A DNA stretch of 64,000 nucleotides from Fistularia commersonii (GCA_037954325.1 JBBMNZ010000003.1:2095465-2159464), one strand, 5' to 3'. Counted from the stretch's first letter, positions 23,782-36,240 are shown. The notes: a model not told the origin generated them from the letters alone. Numbers and translations: made by a program.

Positions 23782-23819
23782 AAAAAAAAAAAAAAAAAAA
23801 GTTTTTTTTTTTTTTTTTT
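23782..23819. repeat. A19-G-T18 back-to-back homopolymers
   Basis: Nineteen A, one G and eighteen T in direct succession form a self-complementary block with almost no loop. Confidence 0.9.
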
Positions 23820-23829
23820 CTGCTAATGT

Positions 23830-24600
23830 TCTTGGAACATTTTACAACTTCTTGATTATTTGGGCTGAATTTCAAATGATTCTAAGGTCATTTTTAGACT
23901 ATTTTTTTAATGTCCTGCTAAATGTTGGATAAATTAATAACAAAGGAGAAAATTGATAATTACTTTTTGATGAAGTTGTGCTAGATCTTTAAGGAGACTT
24001 ATTACCTTTGAGAGATAGTATCAATTTCTTGTTTTTCATGAATGCATAAAACAATTCCCCAACTTAAGAGACGGTGACTTGCGTAAAAAAAAAAAAAAAA
24101 TATATCAACGATTATTTGTCAAAGTCCTTCAATTTCTATATTTAGCAGACAATATTCCCAGTAGACTGTATACAGGCAGCGAAATAGCCAGTTATTGATA
24201 TGAAAAAAATAACAAATTCGGTGCATATGATTATCAAGGATAATGGTAAAAACCGAGCACTGATTTTAATTTAAAATATGACATTATTCACACGCACATT
24301 CCTATTGTGTGGTTGGAAGAGTCGACCCATGAGGACGATTCCAAGTGTCTCGGTCAAGGACACGCACACAAGACATGCTGAAGGTTTAAACCTCTCTTTA
24401 TTCAGCATATCTTGCATTATAATTCATAAAGTCTACAAAGCGTGTGAAAGACAGCAAACCAAGTCAGCGACCAAAAAGGGGGAAAGCGAGAGCCCACACA
24501 GCTGTATAGCCTGGAGGCCAACCAGCTGCCACAGTGACACTGGCCCTGCAGGTCAGCAGGCTGGGACGGAAGGAAAGGGCAGAGAGGACACCCACGCAGA
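23830..24600. other. AT-rich intronic sequence, nothing recognised
   Basis: No exon or element is supported; an A run lies at 24085-24100. Confidence 0.5.
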
Positions 24601-24604
24601 CATG

Positions 24605-24633
<29 letters not shown>
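24605..24633. repeat. CA microsatellite
   Basis: About 14 CA units. Confidence 0.95.
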
Positions 24634-24635
<2 letters not shown>

Positions 24636-24639
24636 AAAA

Positions 24640-25450
24640 AAAATTACCCCACCAACCCCACAGGATGCCGTTTCTCTGAAGCCTCACTGCTGCTTTCACT
24701 TACTTTTAGAGCTTAATTGGAATTCCGAGGACTTTATTCACAATCTAATGATTGTGGTCTGTGCCAATATTACTTCCGCTCTTAATTTTCATCTCTATCT
24801 ATCAGACCTGTGCAGATTCTATCTGCTAATTACGCACATTCAGTTTATAGTACAAGAAAAAAAAAAAAAAAAATGACATTGTAATTACGCGTACTCGCAA
24901 AAACGTGACCGTAAGCGTTATTTCCCTCGTAGTTAATGTAAGTAAAACCTGACCAGTGGCATTTAGTCGAAAAAACAGCTCATATTCTTTAATTTCAGTT
25001 TAAGGGATTGAGTCAAACTGTATTAAAATGTGAATATGTCCCAATTTGTGTTTAGTCAGTCGTATATATTTCCAGACATTAAGCAGCATTTAAACGTCTA
25101 AATACAGACGAGCGACTGGACGCACTAGAATAAACACTGAACATCAGAATCCCCAAAAAATGATGTTAAATTAAAATCAAAACAAAAGACGCCGACCTAA
25201 TTTTGGAAGAATCCCAAAATCTCAATGTAGGGCTTCCAACTTTTGCAAGAAATCATTCAAATGTGACATCATGAAAACAGAAAAATAAACAGAAAGAGAT
25301 CAGATACTTTAAAGTACAAAATGTTGATCTTTTAAGTTTGTAAACATCCAATAGTCAATAATCAGATATTAAAATCAGTCAACCGACGAGTCCGATGTGG
25401 ATAAAGCATGTTTGTAAGCTGTGAGCTGCAAGCGGATGAGTGTGTGTGCA
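24640..25450. other. AT-rich intronic sequence, nothing recognised
   Basis: No exon or element is supported; an A run lies at about 24857-24873. Confidence 0.5.
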
Positions 25451-25456
25451 CTGATG

Positions 25457-25486
<30 letters not shown>
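25457..25486. repeat. AC microsatellite
   Basis: About 15 AC units. Confidence 0.95.
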
Positions 25487-25488
<2 letters not shown>

Positions 25489-25489
25489 T

Positions 25490-26084
25490 GTGAAAAAGAA
25501 CCGCAGTACCAGAAGTGCACGGTTTAAATAAGTCCCAATGTTTTGATATCTGTGGAAAAAAATGACCAACATTTCTAAGGGTGACTTTAAGCCATGAAAC
25601 TTCAACACAACGTATGGCAGAACGCACAAAGTACCGAACAAATGTGACGGTGAAGCAAAGGAAAAATCATAAAGTAGCACGGATTTTTATTTTTTAAAGC
25701 TACAAACAAAAAAAAATCCCCATCTGTTATACACTTCAAGCAGATTAACTCAAAAGGAAAGTGTTGGTGGAGCTATTTTTTACTTCTTTGTATCGTATTT
25801 GGTGTTACTTTCTAACATTTTTTTTCGCTCTCAATCTCTCTTCAAGCACAGGCGGCGGCTCTGATTTATATTCTCTTTTGTTATTTTGCCCCTTCAAGTG
25901 GGAAGTGACACATCCATTTAAAATTGAATAGTGTAAAAGTTACCCAACTACCGGTTCGACATCGACGGCCGACACGCCGGCGGTGTTGTGAAAGGCTGCC
26001 GGGTTCAGCTCTTTTCAAAAAAGGGTAACATATCTGACGTTACATTTTTCAGACGTGATACAAATACGATGCAGAGAGCGACCT
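25490..26084. other. Intronic sequence, nothing recognised
   Basis: A short CpG-bearing patch at 25950-26010 (ATCGACGGCCGACACGCCGG) stands out from AT-rich surroundings. No function can be assigned. Confidence 0.4.
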
Positions 26085-26659
26085 TGTTGAGCCGCATTTT
26101 GTAATAACGGTGCATTTTGTAAGAAAAACGTCCAAAATGTAATAACTTTTTCATTTCATTTTGTAATAAAGCCGCATTTTGTAATAAACTGCCCCAACGT
26201 ATTTTGTAATAAATGTTGCCGCATTATGTAATAAGTTATTACCTTTTTATTCTCTAGGAAATGTAATAACATGGTGCATTATGTAATAACAATTCTAAAG
26301 CATAGTTTATTTGTTTGTTAATTGTATTTTATTTTACTTTAAAGTATTTGTAAAAGCAAGGCCTATTATTAGTGTCACTGTATTAGCCTAGTAGCTGCAC
26401 TTAGCATGTACGTTCAGTGCACTATTCAAAGGTTGCATTAACAGAGAATATTCTATAAATTCTATGTTATTACATTTCCTAGAGAATAAAAAAGTTGCAA
26501 GTGCATTTTGTAATAATCTTCTCAAAATGTAATAACTTATTACATAATGCGGCAAAATTTATTGCAAAATGCGTCTTTATTACAAAACTAAATGAAAAAG
26601 TGATTACATTTTGGACGTGTATGACAAAATGCACTGTTATTACAAAATGCGTCTCAACA
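26085..26659. mobile_element. Foldback TG...CA element, copy 1
   Basis: The element starts TGTTGAGCCGC and ends GTCTCAACA. The flanking 5 bp, GACCT, are identical (26080-26084 and 26660-26664). Both arms consist of repeated GCATTTTGTAATAA and AAAATGTAATAAC units in mirrored order, around a unique core that includes TTAGCCTAGTAGCTGCACTT. At 575 bp it is about 40 bp shorter than copies 2 and 3. The missing part is the left-arm segment TTGAGAAGATTATTACAAAA with its neighbours. No transposase is present. The family name is unknown to me. Confidence 0.85.
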
Positions 26660-26798
26660 GACCTTGTCGATTTGGAAATGATTTTGTGTCTCCACTCAGT
26701 CTGTGCATGACAAACAAACAAGTTATATGACTTCTAGCTTGGTGCAGAGGTTAGTTTATACCGTCTCTACTTGTACAGCGCTTACCACTGGATCCCAT

Positions 26799-26804
<6 letters not shown>

Positions 26805-26843
<39 letters not shown>
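26805..26843. repeat. AC microsatellite
   Basis: About 19 AC units. Confidence 0.95.
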
Positions 26844-26844
<1 letters not shown>

Positions 26845-26859
26845 GATGGCTACGGGGCT

Positions 26860-29715
26860 GCCACGCAAGGCGCTAAACACACCATCGGGAGCAACTGGAG
26901 GTTAAATGTCAAGGACACTTTGGCACGCAGACAGGAATAACAGGGCATTGAAACGCCAACGTTAAGATGGGAGGGACTAGCGCTAGCGACTTAGCCGTAG
27001 CCACAAGAGTTTTGTTTTGATTTCCCACTGGATGCAGTTTTTTACAGATAGATTTTCAAAATAGTTCTAAAGATGAGGGATTTGGTACATAACACAGAAT
27101 GACCAGGGTGCATATCTCCAGAAATTCATGTGATGCTACATCAGATTATTTTGGCTGGTAGATTTCTTATTTTTATGCGAGGGCTAACTAGGTGAACGAA
27201 ATGAAAATGTCAATTTAAATATTTTAAATATTTTTTGGCATTTTATTTCAATTTTAAAATCATTTGTAATTATATAAATGTTCCAACCAGCATTATTTTG
27301 GAAGAAAATGGAAGGAAAAAAATTAATTCAATATCGATTGAAAATACTTGTTAAAATATTCAAAGAAAATAGTTTGGCGCGATGTAAAATGCCCAGGTCT
27401 GCACTAGACCATTTCCCAGATGACATTTAACTTAAAGTGTCAACCGTCAAAGTATATTTCAATAGATTCAAACAAAAGTACAGCTTTCATGCACGATTAT
27501 CAAGATATTTGATATCTTTATTCCACAAAGCAACAATGGGAATCTCACTCATTTCCCAAAATGAAGTCAGGACATCCAAAGATAACCAGTTCACACTCCT
27601 GTGTCAATAAAGCTATTTTCACATGTTCAGGACCGGAACTTGCTGGAATGATGCACGGCTTGCAGCTGCTGCCATTGTTATTTCCAAGCCCGCTTTGTTT
27701 AAATAGCAAATATACTTTTTCCCATCTGTGCACTCAAACTTTCGTCGACTTAAAAAGGGGTGCGGTCAAATGAGCGCCGCACTGCGCCCGGTGCAAAATA
27801 CCTGAAGGTCTTAAGTTGATGGCAAATTATTTTCCCGCTTCTTAGGGGATTACGCAGGCAGTAGAATGCATCTACCGAAACAAATGAACTACACACACAC
27901 ACACACATTTTGTGTAGTTGTGCTGCAGAAAACATAAGGAGAACAACTTAAGCATTGTATTATGAAACACTATTTTCTCAGACGTTTGACTCCTGCAGAT
28001 AATCTCCTCAGATTGTCTCTAGAAACACTCTTTTCAAAATGACACAGCTGATTTAGGGACAGAAGAAACAAAACAATATGCATATTTATTATGTGACCAA
28101 AAAGTGAATGGGCCGGGATAAAAGCGTCCCTCATGTGAGCCTCGGTAACTATTAAGATCTTCGTCGGGATTAGGATGAGGCTCTGCAGAAGCTTCTGGCA
28201 CTTTAAGTGAGACTAAGGTATGGCTAAGTGTTCCAGAAGCATCTTTCAGTGCTTGTAAACTGCTGCAAAACACAGTGGAATGTTACAGTAGCCAAAATAA
28301 ATCACAAAAACTGTAGTTATAGTCTTGACCGCACAAAGGACGCTCTCCTCGGGGGATCTGACATTACGCTTAAAAACAATTTGAGAAAGACGAGCGAGAA
28401 ATAAGATATTTTCTCAGCAGGAATCGCTTCATTGAAACCAGGAAGTACCCAGGCAAGACTGGCTCTGATTGGCTGACTTTGCGTTAACTTCATGGGAAAT
28501 GACAACTTTTCTTGAGGCAAAGATGAGCGGACAGTCGAGAGTTAACGAACAATCAATAATAAGACGGTAAAACAAAGCACGTTGGCCATCTTCCTGCGCC
28601 GTGACACTAATCCAGTCATCGGGCAGCCGTTTCCGAAGATGAAAACATGTCGGCGGGCAGAAACCTGACACGATGACAACCTTTCACCGAGTTCCGATCT
28701 GACACGAAGAGAAATATTTGGAAGAGTATGTCCACCGGGGTTTATAGGATGCTTTCCAAGACCTGGCCTATTGCTTCTATACATATTTCAAGAGGTTGGG
28801 GGCTTTGAGGATTCACATCAAATAATGGAAAAGCTCTGACATAAACCCAAGGGCTGCCCTCACAGGAATATCGCCTCTGAAAGCAAAGGGTTTGCTTGTC
28901 TTACCTCTGTATCCTAGACAGCAGCTCCTCTTCCTTTTTTCTTTTTATGCCCTTTGATTTAAATCTTAATTCAAAAGTCACGAGTCGGTCCGCGGCTAAT
29001 GAATACGTTCCTCCTCAAGTCGTCCGTCAATCATTTTCCTCATCTGTCCGTCGTTGATTCGGTCCATAAAAAAGCAAAAGGTAAACTATTTTGATTACAG
29101 CGCTGCTTTATAAATATATCTATTATTATTGTTGTCGGCGCGGTTTATCCGGAAAGTTAGTCCATAACCAAGAGCCTGAGAACAGAAAATAGGTGCGCCG
29201 AAAATATATTCTATCGAGAATTTGTAATTGCCGACCTTTGTCATTTTCCCCTTAAAAATGACTTCAAATTGTCGTGAAGAGAATCAAAGGAAAAAAACAA
29301 AGTTCCCTTTTAAGAAAATATCACAAAATCTGTTTCTAAAATCAATCATACTGACCCATTGTGGAGATGACTACACAGCTCCCACATGCCCTTGTAAATC
29401 TGTAAAAACAAACACATTTCCAAAACTAAGGGTAAGCGTTGTAAGTCGGAGACGATCAATAAGAGTATTTATAGTTACAGGACGATTCAACAACATTATT
29501 AATGTTCCTTGGAATGATCTCAATTCTTCATCATCCTTTCATCGTGAAAGACTTACGATCATTTTCTCTGTGATGTTTCCCCACACTCACCTCTACGCTC
29601 CAAAACAAACTATATTAAAGTCTGATTTTAGTTATTTCCATGCTGATTTTACAGGTCAGTAATTGCTAATTGTACTCTTGCCTGCTTGATAAAAAAAAAT
29701 TATAATAATGTCAGT
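26860..29715. other. Intronic sequence, nothing recognised
   Basis: A small CA tract lies at 27891-27906. Several open frames of 60-80 codons on both strands between 27.5 and 28.8 kb, and one of 144 codons at 29228-29662 (+), show no recognisable motif. I see no mobile-element ends. Confidence 0.5.
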
Positions 29716-29720
29716 GAGGC

Positions 29721-29785
29721 GGGGGGGGGGGGGAGTGAAATATCACTTACATGAACGTCCGTGTGTGTGTGTGTGTGTGTGTGTG
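29721..29785. repeat. G13 run and GT microsatellite
   Basis: Thirteen G at 29721-29733 and a GT tract at 29760-29785. Confidence 0.95.
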
Positions 29786-30275
29786 CATGAATTTCTTAAA
29801 GGACAAACAGATTGTTTATAAAAACAGACGAATCGTGCCGGAGATGACGAGTCTTCGTACTTTTCACTTGAGATTCGAAACCATCCCTTCGCTTCCGACT
29901 AATTGCACGACGCGTTAGCGCTCGGCTGATGCTAACAGTTCATCGCGTCCAGCATAGACACACGAGTCAAATATATTTAAGAGCATCCCGATGGGGCGGC
30001 GAGTCAAGGATGGGTCTCCTGTCTGAGTGTGATCCTCCGGGCCGCAGCCTGTCTGACAGTCTCCTCCCAGGCACTGAGCATGTCAGGGACTGGGCTCCTT
30101 TCAAGCTCCACTGCCCTGTAGCTAATACATTGATTTTCCTGTCTCGCTGCTTATTTCCAACACTTAAGCTCTGCTTGTTGCCGGAGGAGGGTGCAATGTG
30201 GCAAGAGTGAACAAGAGGGGTCCTCCTTTCCAACTCCGGTATGTATGACTCCTGCACCCGTTCTGTTTTGGGCCC

Positions 30276-30889
30276 TGTTAAGCCGCATTTTGTAATAAAC
30301 GTCCAAAATGTAATAACTTTTTCATTTTGTTTCGTAATAAAGCCGCATTTTGTGATTAACTGCCGCATTTTGTAATAAACTGCCCCTATGCATTTTGTAA
30401 TAAATTTTGCCGCATTATGTAATAGGTTATTACATTTTGAGAAGATTATTACAAAATGCACTTGCAACTTTTTTATTCTCTAGGAAATGTAATAACAATT
30501 TATAGAATATTCCCTGTTATTGCAACCTTTGAATAGTGTACTGATAGTAATTGCTAAGTACTGCTACTAGGCTAATACAGTGATACTAATAATAGGCCTA
30601 GCTTTTACAAATACTTTTAAGTAAAATAAAATACAATTAACAAACTTATGCTTTAGAATTGTTATTACATAATGTACCATGTTATTACATTTCCTAGAAA
30701 ATAAAAAAGTTGCAAGTGCATTTTGTAATAATCTTCTCAAAATGTAATAACTTATATAATAATTTATTACAAAATGCATTGGGGCAGTTTATTACAAAAT
30801 GCGGCTTTATTACAAAATGAAATGAAAAAGTTATTACATTTTGGACGTTTATTACAAAATGCACTGTTATTACAAAATGCGGCTCAACA
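30276..30889. mobile_element. Foldback TG...CA element, copy 2 (inverted core)
   Basis: The ends are TGTTAAGCCGC (one change from TGTTGAG) and GCGGCTCAACA. The 5-bp flanks are GGCCC and GTCCC, one mismatch. The unique core reads CTAGGCTAATACAGTGATAC, the reverse complement of the core in copies 1 and 3, so this copy sits in the opposite orientation. The arms again iterate GCATTTTGTAATAA. Length 614 bp. Confidence 0.85.
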
Positions 30890-31073
30890 GTCCCACCTCT
30901 TGCACCGGATGCAACGGAGATATACATTTTAATGCTACATCAAGGATGCATTTGCGCTTTGCAGGAAAGTTCATCGGTGTTAAAGACGGCGTGTGAAAAA
31001 CCAGATAGTACGATGTTACGGAAAGTTAGAATCATAAAATGGAACGTATTCAGAGGAAGAGGGCCTGAAATTG

Positions 31074-31098
31074 GTGTGTGTGTGTGTGTGTGTGTGTG
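31074..31098. repeat. GT microsatellite
   Basis: About 12 GT units. Confidence 0.95.
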
Positions 31099-31099
31099 A

Positions 31100-32115
31100 G
31101 TCGGACGTAAAGAATAGGGTTGCATGGATGCAGATGATTCGCTGTGGGGGAGCCCTGAAAAGATGTTCAATTCTTCTGAGGACATGGTGAGAATACTATT
31201 TCATCTCACCCAAACAGAGACTTTAAAAGGTGTTTTTTTTTTTTGTTTGTTTTTTTTTTCCATAGAACAACTAAAAGGAATGGCATAAAATATACAATTC
31301 AAAAAAGCTTTCTTGTTTCGATTTCACTGAGTTCCAGCCTTTCCGTATTCACTTTGCACGTTCTCCCCTGTGATGATGGGACTGCAGGGGTTCGCCAGGT
31401 TCCCCCACATAGCGTGAAATCATGTCGCGGATTCACGGAGGGACCGAAATGATCCACATTTGGGACGGAATGGTTTTAAATTTAAATTTTTATTCAGTTT
31501 CTTGAACATTATCAGCCCTCATCCGCCCACATCGCAAGCCGGCGTGCGGGCTCAGCAATATCGGATGAATGAAACGATTAAGCTGTTTAAATGAGACGAT
31601 AAATAAACACATTAACGGCGATGAAATGTTAATACACAATGCATAAAATTAATGTAAAAGATTCAACAATAACTTGCAATCTTACAACAATATTACGCAT
31701 GCATTACAGTTTTGACGAACTATAAATACTAACAACACTATAAATGTTTCCTAAAAAATGAAATTGGTATGAATTTTGTTGATGACCACACGCAATCTTG
31801 ATGTATTCGGCAAAATGTGTTACTTATTCTTAAAATAAAGAAAAGAATAGGAAAAAACATTAGGTTTAGTCTTAAAGTTAGAGGGAAACACACTGTTCTG
31901 ACATCCAGAATCTGGTAAAATATTTAAAAAAATTCTATAAATAGCTCAAAGTCTGACAGATCTGTATGTTTTTGGTTTTATTTTTGCTTTCCTTCTGTTT
32001 GTGCAATAGATGTGTAACTACGGTAACAATCAACCTGCCGGCTCAGCAGAAATGCAAAGACAAATCGGCCGATCACATGAAAGACCATATGCTCTCACTG
32101 ACGGTGCCTGTCAAG
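31100..32115. other. Intronic sequence, nothing recognised
   Basis: No exon or element is supported; T runs lie at 31231-31258. Confidence 0.5.
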
Positions 32116-32119
32116 CCTG

Positions 32120-32121
<2 letters not shown>

Positions 32122-32156
<35 letters not shown>
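32122..32156. repeat. GT microsatellite
   Basis: About 17 GT units. Confidence 0.95.
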
Positions 32157-32157
<1 letters not shown>

Positions 32158-32651
32158 GGGATGTTTCTGTGGCTTTTGCTGTTGCATGATGTCGATTCTT
32201 TTAACGTCACACACAACTCCCATCTTTTCAGCGTCAGTCTGGACTCAAAAGTCCCTACGTTTTTGTCATTTTACAGCAGGATTCTATCAAGAATTTTGTT
32301 TGCCAAACTTTATAAGCTATTCAGTCACTCCAGAGAGAATTGATAAATCAGATTATCCTTGAGGAGTCCCGCGGTGGAGAAAATGCACACCATAAAACTA
32401 GATTAAGGTTTACGTTTGGAGAGTGTACAATGAGGTAAGGAATCAAAATGTGACGGGAAAGGTTTCTGTGACGCCTGTCAGCTCATCATTGCATGACTAA
32501 GATCCTGTTGATAATGAGATTTCAACCGTCTTATCTTGTCAACGTCTCATGACGACACGCAACGGTCAAGTGGCTGCGTGAATGAATAATGTCCACGCCT
32601 ATATGTACGTGCATACATTTATATGGACAAAAATAGATATATCTATATATA

Positions 32652-32830
32652 AGAATGAGAACAACTTTATTTATCCCGAAGGAAATTGTTGTGCCAGAGT
32701 TTCAAGTAAAACATAACAATAATAAATAATAGTAGGAAATTGTATAAACAGTAAAAAAAAAAAGGGGGCAGGGAGAATAAGAAATACAAATAAAACTATA
32801 AAGTGTCAAAGTCAAGGCTATAAAGTGTAT
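32652..32830 (-). mobile_element. LINE 3' end, 'CCCGAAGGAAATTG' family
   Basis: It begins AGAACAACTTTATTTATCCC and GAAGGAAATTGTTGTGCCAG, then AATAATAGTAGGAAATTGTA, AAACAGT and GGCTATAAAGTG. The order matches the copies at 15083 and 43186, with the tail at the left, hence minus strand. Confidence 0.7.
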
Positions 32831-33058
32831 CTATGTATATCTGTATCTATATAAATATAAAAATATGTGTGTATGAGAAGATTATTTTTCCTGATATCAA
32901 CCCTTAACACAACTATCATTATCAAAGAATTGTGCTTCTATCAAAAAATGTCCAGAAAAAAGATAATATGTAAAGTAATTGATTGGGTTTATCCACTGTC
33001 ATGGCTCAACGTCAATGTCTTTTTTTTTTTTTTTTTTTACATTTGTTTGTATGTGAGG

Positions 33059-33655
33059 CATAAGTGTCAAACTCTGGCCTGCGGGCCACTTTTTGCCCGC
33101 AGTGTAATTATTTTTGGCCATTTGAAATAATATGTGACGTCGTATCACAAATCCCAGAATGCTCTGCTTGTGTTTATGCACGAAAATTCCGACAGGACCA
33201 ATACATTTCTTCTCCTCTGTTGACAGTTGTCATAGCAACCTTATGCTAATACTGCTAATGCTAATACTCTGAAAAAAGCAAAAAAAGGCAGATGATCAGA
33301 GTAGATCAGTATGTAGCAAATTGAGCTAAAATTAATGTTTTCTTGATGCACTATCATTATAATAATTATTTCATTTTTATATGTATTATCGGCCTGGGGT
33401 AAAAATAAAAAGAAGCACATGATTTTTATGTGATTTTTATTTCAATAATAAATGCCATTGATGTCTTTTTTAATTAGAATTTCAATTTTAATATTGAGTT
33501 ATACATTGCATAGTATCAAACATTGCTTGTTCCATATACAGTTTTTAAGCACAACTTGTTTGGGTGAAAAGGGTCAGATTTTTTTTCAATAAATATCAAT
33601 GTTGGCCTGCGACTGTACCATTTTTTAATTTTGAATTTTGAGTTTGACACCCCTG
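33059..33655. mobile_element. hAT-type MITE
   Basis: The left end reads CATAAGTGTCAAACTCTGGC CTGCGGGCC in two blocks, and the right end, reversed, CAGGGGTGTCAAACTC. GTGTCAAACTC is shared by both. Flanking 8-mers ATGTGAGG (33051-33058) and ATGTAATG (33656-33663) agree at 6 of 8 positions, consistent with an old hAT duplication. The interior has CCCAGAATGCTCTGC, a phrase seen in fish hAT MITEs. There is no coding remnant I recognise. Confidence 0.7.
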
Positions 33656-33669
33656 ATGTAATGGTTGAC

Positions 33670-34727
33670 ATCAATGTCAGGACTAGTAATCCAACAATCA
33701 GTTCATTTGCAAACTGATTGATTTGTCTATTTGGTTTTAGGTTGTTTAGGCTCTACATGAGAGCCAGTATCATCCATGCTATCTTATATTTTGAGTGCAT
33801 TTTGGAATTTAAAAAAATGAAGTCAAATGGTAGAATTTATCATCAAACAGAATTTTATCTAAAACTAATCTGACACATCTGTCAGTCTTAATGTCTAACT
33901 TAATCTGCAATGTGTATATGTTTTAATTTGAATTTGCGTGATGGTATAGTAGGTTTTGTAGGTGTCTTAACGCACAGTGTCAAAATCGGTATCCTCTATA
34001 AACTATATAGATATAGATAAATATGTAAACTCTGGAATTCAAATCACTTTTGGAAATGAATTAGAAGAAAAAAAAAAGAAAAAAAAAGGAAACCAGTTTA
34101 AAATAGACCCCAGCGTACACATTCTGCTTCCCGTTTTCAAAGAAACTGACACACATTGTCTTGCTCCACCTGTGAGTAACTGATTTAAATCAAAATTAAC
34201 CTGCCTAGTTAAGCAACTGCCAATTACACAGCAGCCAGGAGCCAAAGCTGCTGCCAGCAATCACACCTCAAGTTCACATCCTTTCTAAATTAGCTTAAAT
34301 GAGATTTCAGACAAACAGTCCCTGACACATATTGGGATAAAATATGCAGCCGAAGATCCCGTTGTATTAACGGCGTCATCTTTTTATCTCTTGTTTTGCC
34401 TTTGACAAGACCTCGATCTCAAGAATCGTTCTCTCAAGGCGACGTCACACACACATCCGCTCTCTTTAACCTTTGTCAAGGTAAGGCAGTGACGTGCTGC
34501 ATGTGTGTGTATATGTATGCGCACGTGTGTGTTCTGACTCTTAACTTAAAAGTCTGAATTGTGTGTATGCAAGTGTGTGTTTGCATACAAACAAGCGCTA
34601 GTCCTTGGACATTAATGCAGAAGTCTACAGGATAAAAATACCCCACAGGCCTGGCACACTCCCTCCATCCCAGAGCTAAATATAGAACTTTTTCCATGCT
34701 GTGGCAAAGTCACTTCACACTTGTGCA

Positions 34728-34759
<32 letters not shown>

Positions 34760-35120
34760 AAAAAAAAAGACACTTTGCGGCGATTTAGCCACATTTCTGT
34801 CGGATATTTGAAAGGTTCATCAAAAGGCTCAAAGTATTCATGGCGCTGATTAAGTGGAGGAAAGGGCTGCGTTTGTGGAGTTAATCTCGATCAAATGGGA
34901 TACGGATAGAGTTCGCTTTGAAAATAAGTATTATGATATTCAGAGGTAATATTCTTTGCATATACTATGATATCTGCTCATTTACTTTTAATGTTAATGT
35001 AATTTGCAGAGATCTCTGAAAGTGTCTGGAGGTCATCCTGCCGCGAGTGCAGCTGGGAGTATTCCAGTGAACGGTATATCTTTTTTTTTGTTGTTTATGT
35101 TTTTTTAATATTTCATAAAT
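33670..35120. other. Intronic sequence with a CT/CA microsatellite
   Basis: A CT tract passing into a CA tract lies at 34729-34758, followed by an A run. No exon or element is supported elsewhere. Confidence 0.5.
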
Positions 35121-35127
35121 ATAAATG

Positions 35128-35280
35128 AAGGGATGGCACGGCGGCGCAGTGATTAGCGCTTCCGTTTGTGTGGCGTCTGCGTGGGTTTCTGCCGCGTCGC
35201 ATCCAAAAACATACGGGAGGTTGTTGGAATAAATTGGAAAAAAGGTCGATATGTGGCGGTCGATATTAGATGGATGGATG
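35128..35280. repeat. Dispersed fish repeat (GGCACGGCGGCGCAGTG...)
   Basis: GGCACGGCGGCGCAGTGATT, GTCTGCGTGGGTTTCTGCCG, TCCAAAAACAT and the terminal GATGGATG match a widespread teleost repeat. Its usual form starts GGCACGGTGGTGCAGTGG and ends near ATGGATGG. This copy is shortened. Confidence 0.7.
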
Positions 35281-35301
35281 TATATTTTTATTATTAATGT
35301 A

Positions 35302-35436
35302 TACAGCTCCTAAAAATAAAGGGAACACTTTAAACAACACAATGTAACTCCAAGTCAATCACACATTCAACAATGTAAAGCACAACGTATTTAATCAGAA
35401 TATTTCATTTATTCATTCATTATGTTTTCAGCAGTG
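35302..35436. mobile_element. Tc1-type MITE, deleted copy
   Basis: TACAGCTCCTAAAAATAAAG and GGAACACTTT, followed by ACACAATGTAACTCCAAGTC, match the left part of the element at 61787-62140. The right end is ...CAGCAGTG before TA. TA lies on both sides (35300-35301 and 35437-35438). It is 135 bp against 354 bp, so most of the interior is lost. Confidence 0.7.
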
Positions 35437-35579
35437 TATATTGTAGCAATATCACAGGTTATAAGGTAATAACAACAGAAAAGTCGTCTTTTGAGTTATT
35501 GAATGTTGAGAATTCAACACATATTTAACATATAACATAAAATTTATTAAAATAAATGTGATCTTGAGCATCTGATATG

Positions 35580-36040
35580 GCCTGGCATCGCTGGGGAAGA
35601 GCATTATACTTTACTTTAACCATTTAGGAATAATAGCCAATATCACCAGACCAGTTATTTTTCCTTACCCTAACCATTTAGAGTTTGTGCAATTTTTTTT
35701 TTTGAGGTTTGCATTAGCATCATCATTAGCATTAGCATCAGAATTAGCAGAGATGATAACCAGACCAAATATCCATTTCCTTGTCCCAACCACTTAGGGG
35801 TATGGTTGGAGTTAGTTTTAGAGTTATGGTTACTTGAGAAGATCACCAGACCAGTTATTTTTTACTTACCCTCACCAATTAGTTTGTGCAATTTTTTTAA
35901 GGTTTGCATTAGCATTAGCTTTAGCATTAGCAGAGAAGATCACCAGACCAGTGTTTTTTTTTCCTTATCCTAACCACTCAATTTTGTTTTTGTTTTTTTA
36001 AGATCAGCATTAGCATTAGCATTAGCAGAGAAGATCAGTC
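35580..36040. repeat. Degenerate minisatellite with GCATTA runs
   Basis: The phrase ATCACCAGACCAGT (or close variants) recurs at about 35642, 35757, 35843 and 35940. Each time it is followed by a T-rich stretch and CCTAACCA-like bases, and then by runs of GCATTA. The unit length drifts between roughly 85 and 115 bp. Confidence 0.75.
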
Positions 36041-36054
36041 AAGTTTCAGTCCTT

Positions 36055-36240
36055 AAAAATAAGAACATCATCTCTCTTTATTTCATGTTATTTTCTTAGA
36101 AAATGGTTTGAAATTTAAATGCACTTTTATTAACCTGACTTTAGTGTATTAATCAAAAATAAGAACATTATCTCTTTTTGTTTCATGTTATTTTCTTGGA
36201 AAATGGTTTGAAACCTTTTTGGCAGGTCTCTTTTCATTTC
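36055..36240. repeat. Direct duplication, 100-bp offset
   Basis: AAAAATAAGAACATCATCTC at 36055 recurs as AAAAATAAGAACATTATCTC at 36155. In both units it continues with TTTCATGTTATTTTCTT and GAAAATGGTTTGAAA. Confidence 0.85.

Noticed and set aside
26090..26680. CRISPR-like regularly repeated GCATTTTGTAATAA units
   Set aside because: The units are irregularly spaced and mirrored between the arms of a eukaryotic foldback element with target duplications; this is not a CRISPR array.
28893..28935. Possible small minus-strand exon ending ...CAGAG before GTAAG
   Set aside because: The donor-like CTTACC is present, but no polypyrimidine tract or AG acceptor is suitably placed upstream and the encoded residues match nothing known.
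29228..29662. 144-codon open frame, plus strand
   Set aside because: No motif, no repeat-family match that I recognise and no promoter or splice context.
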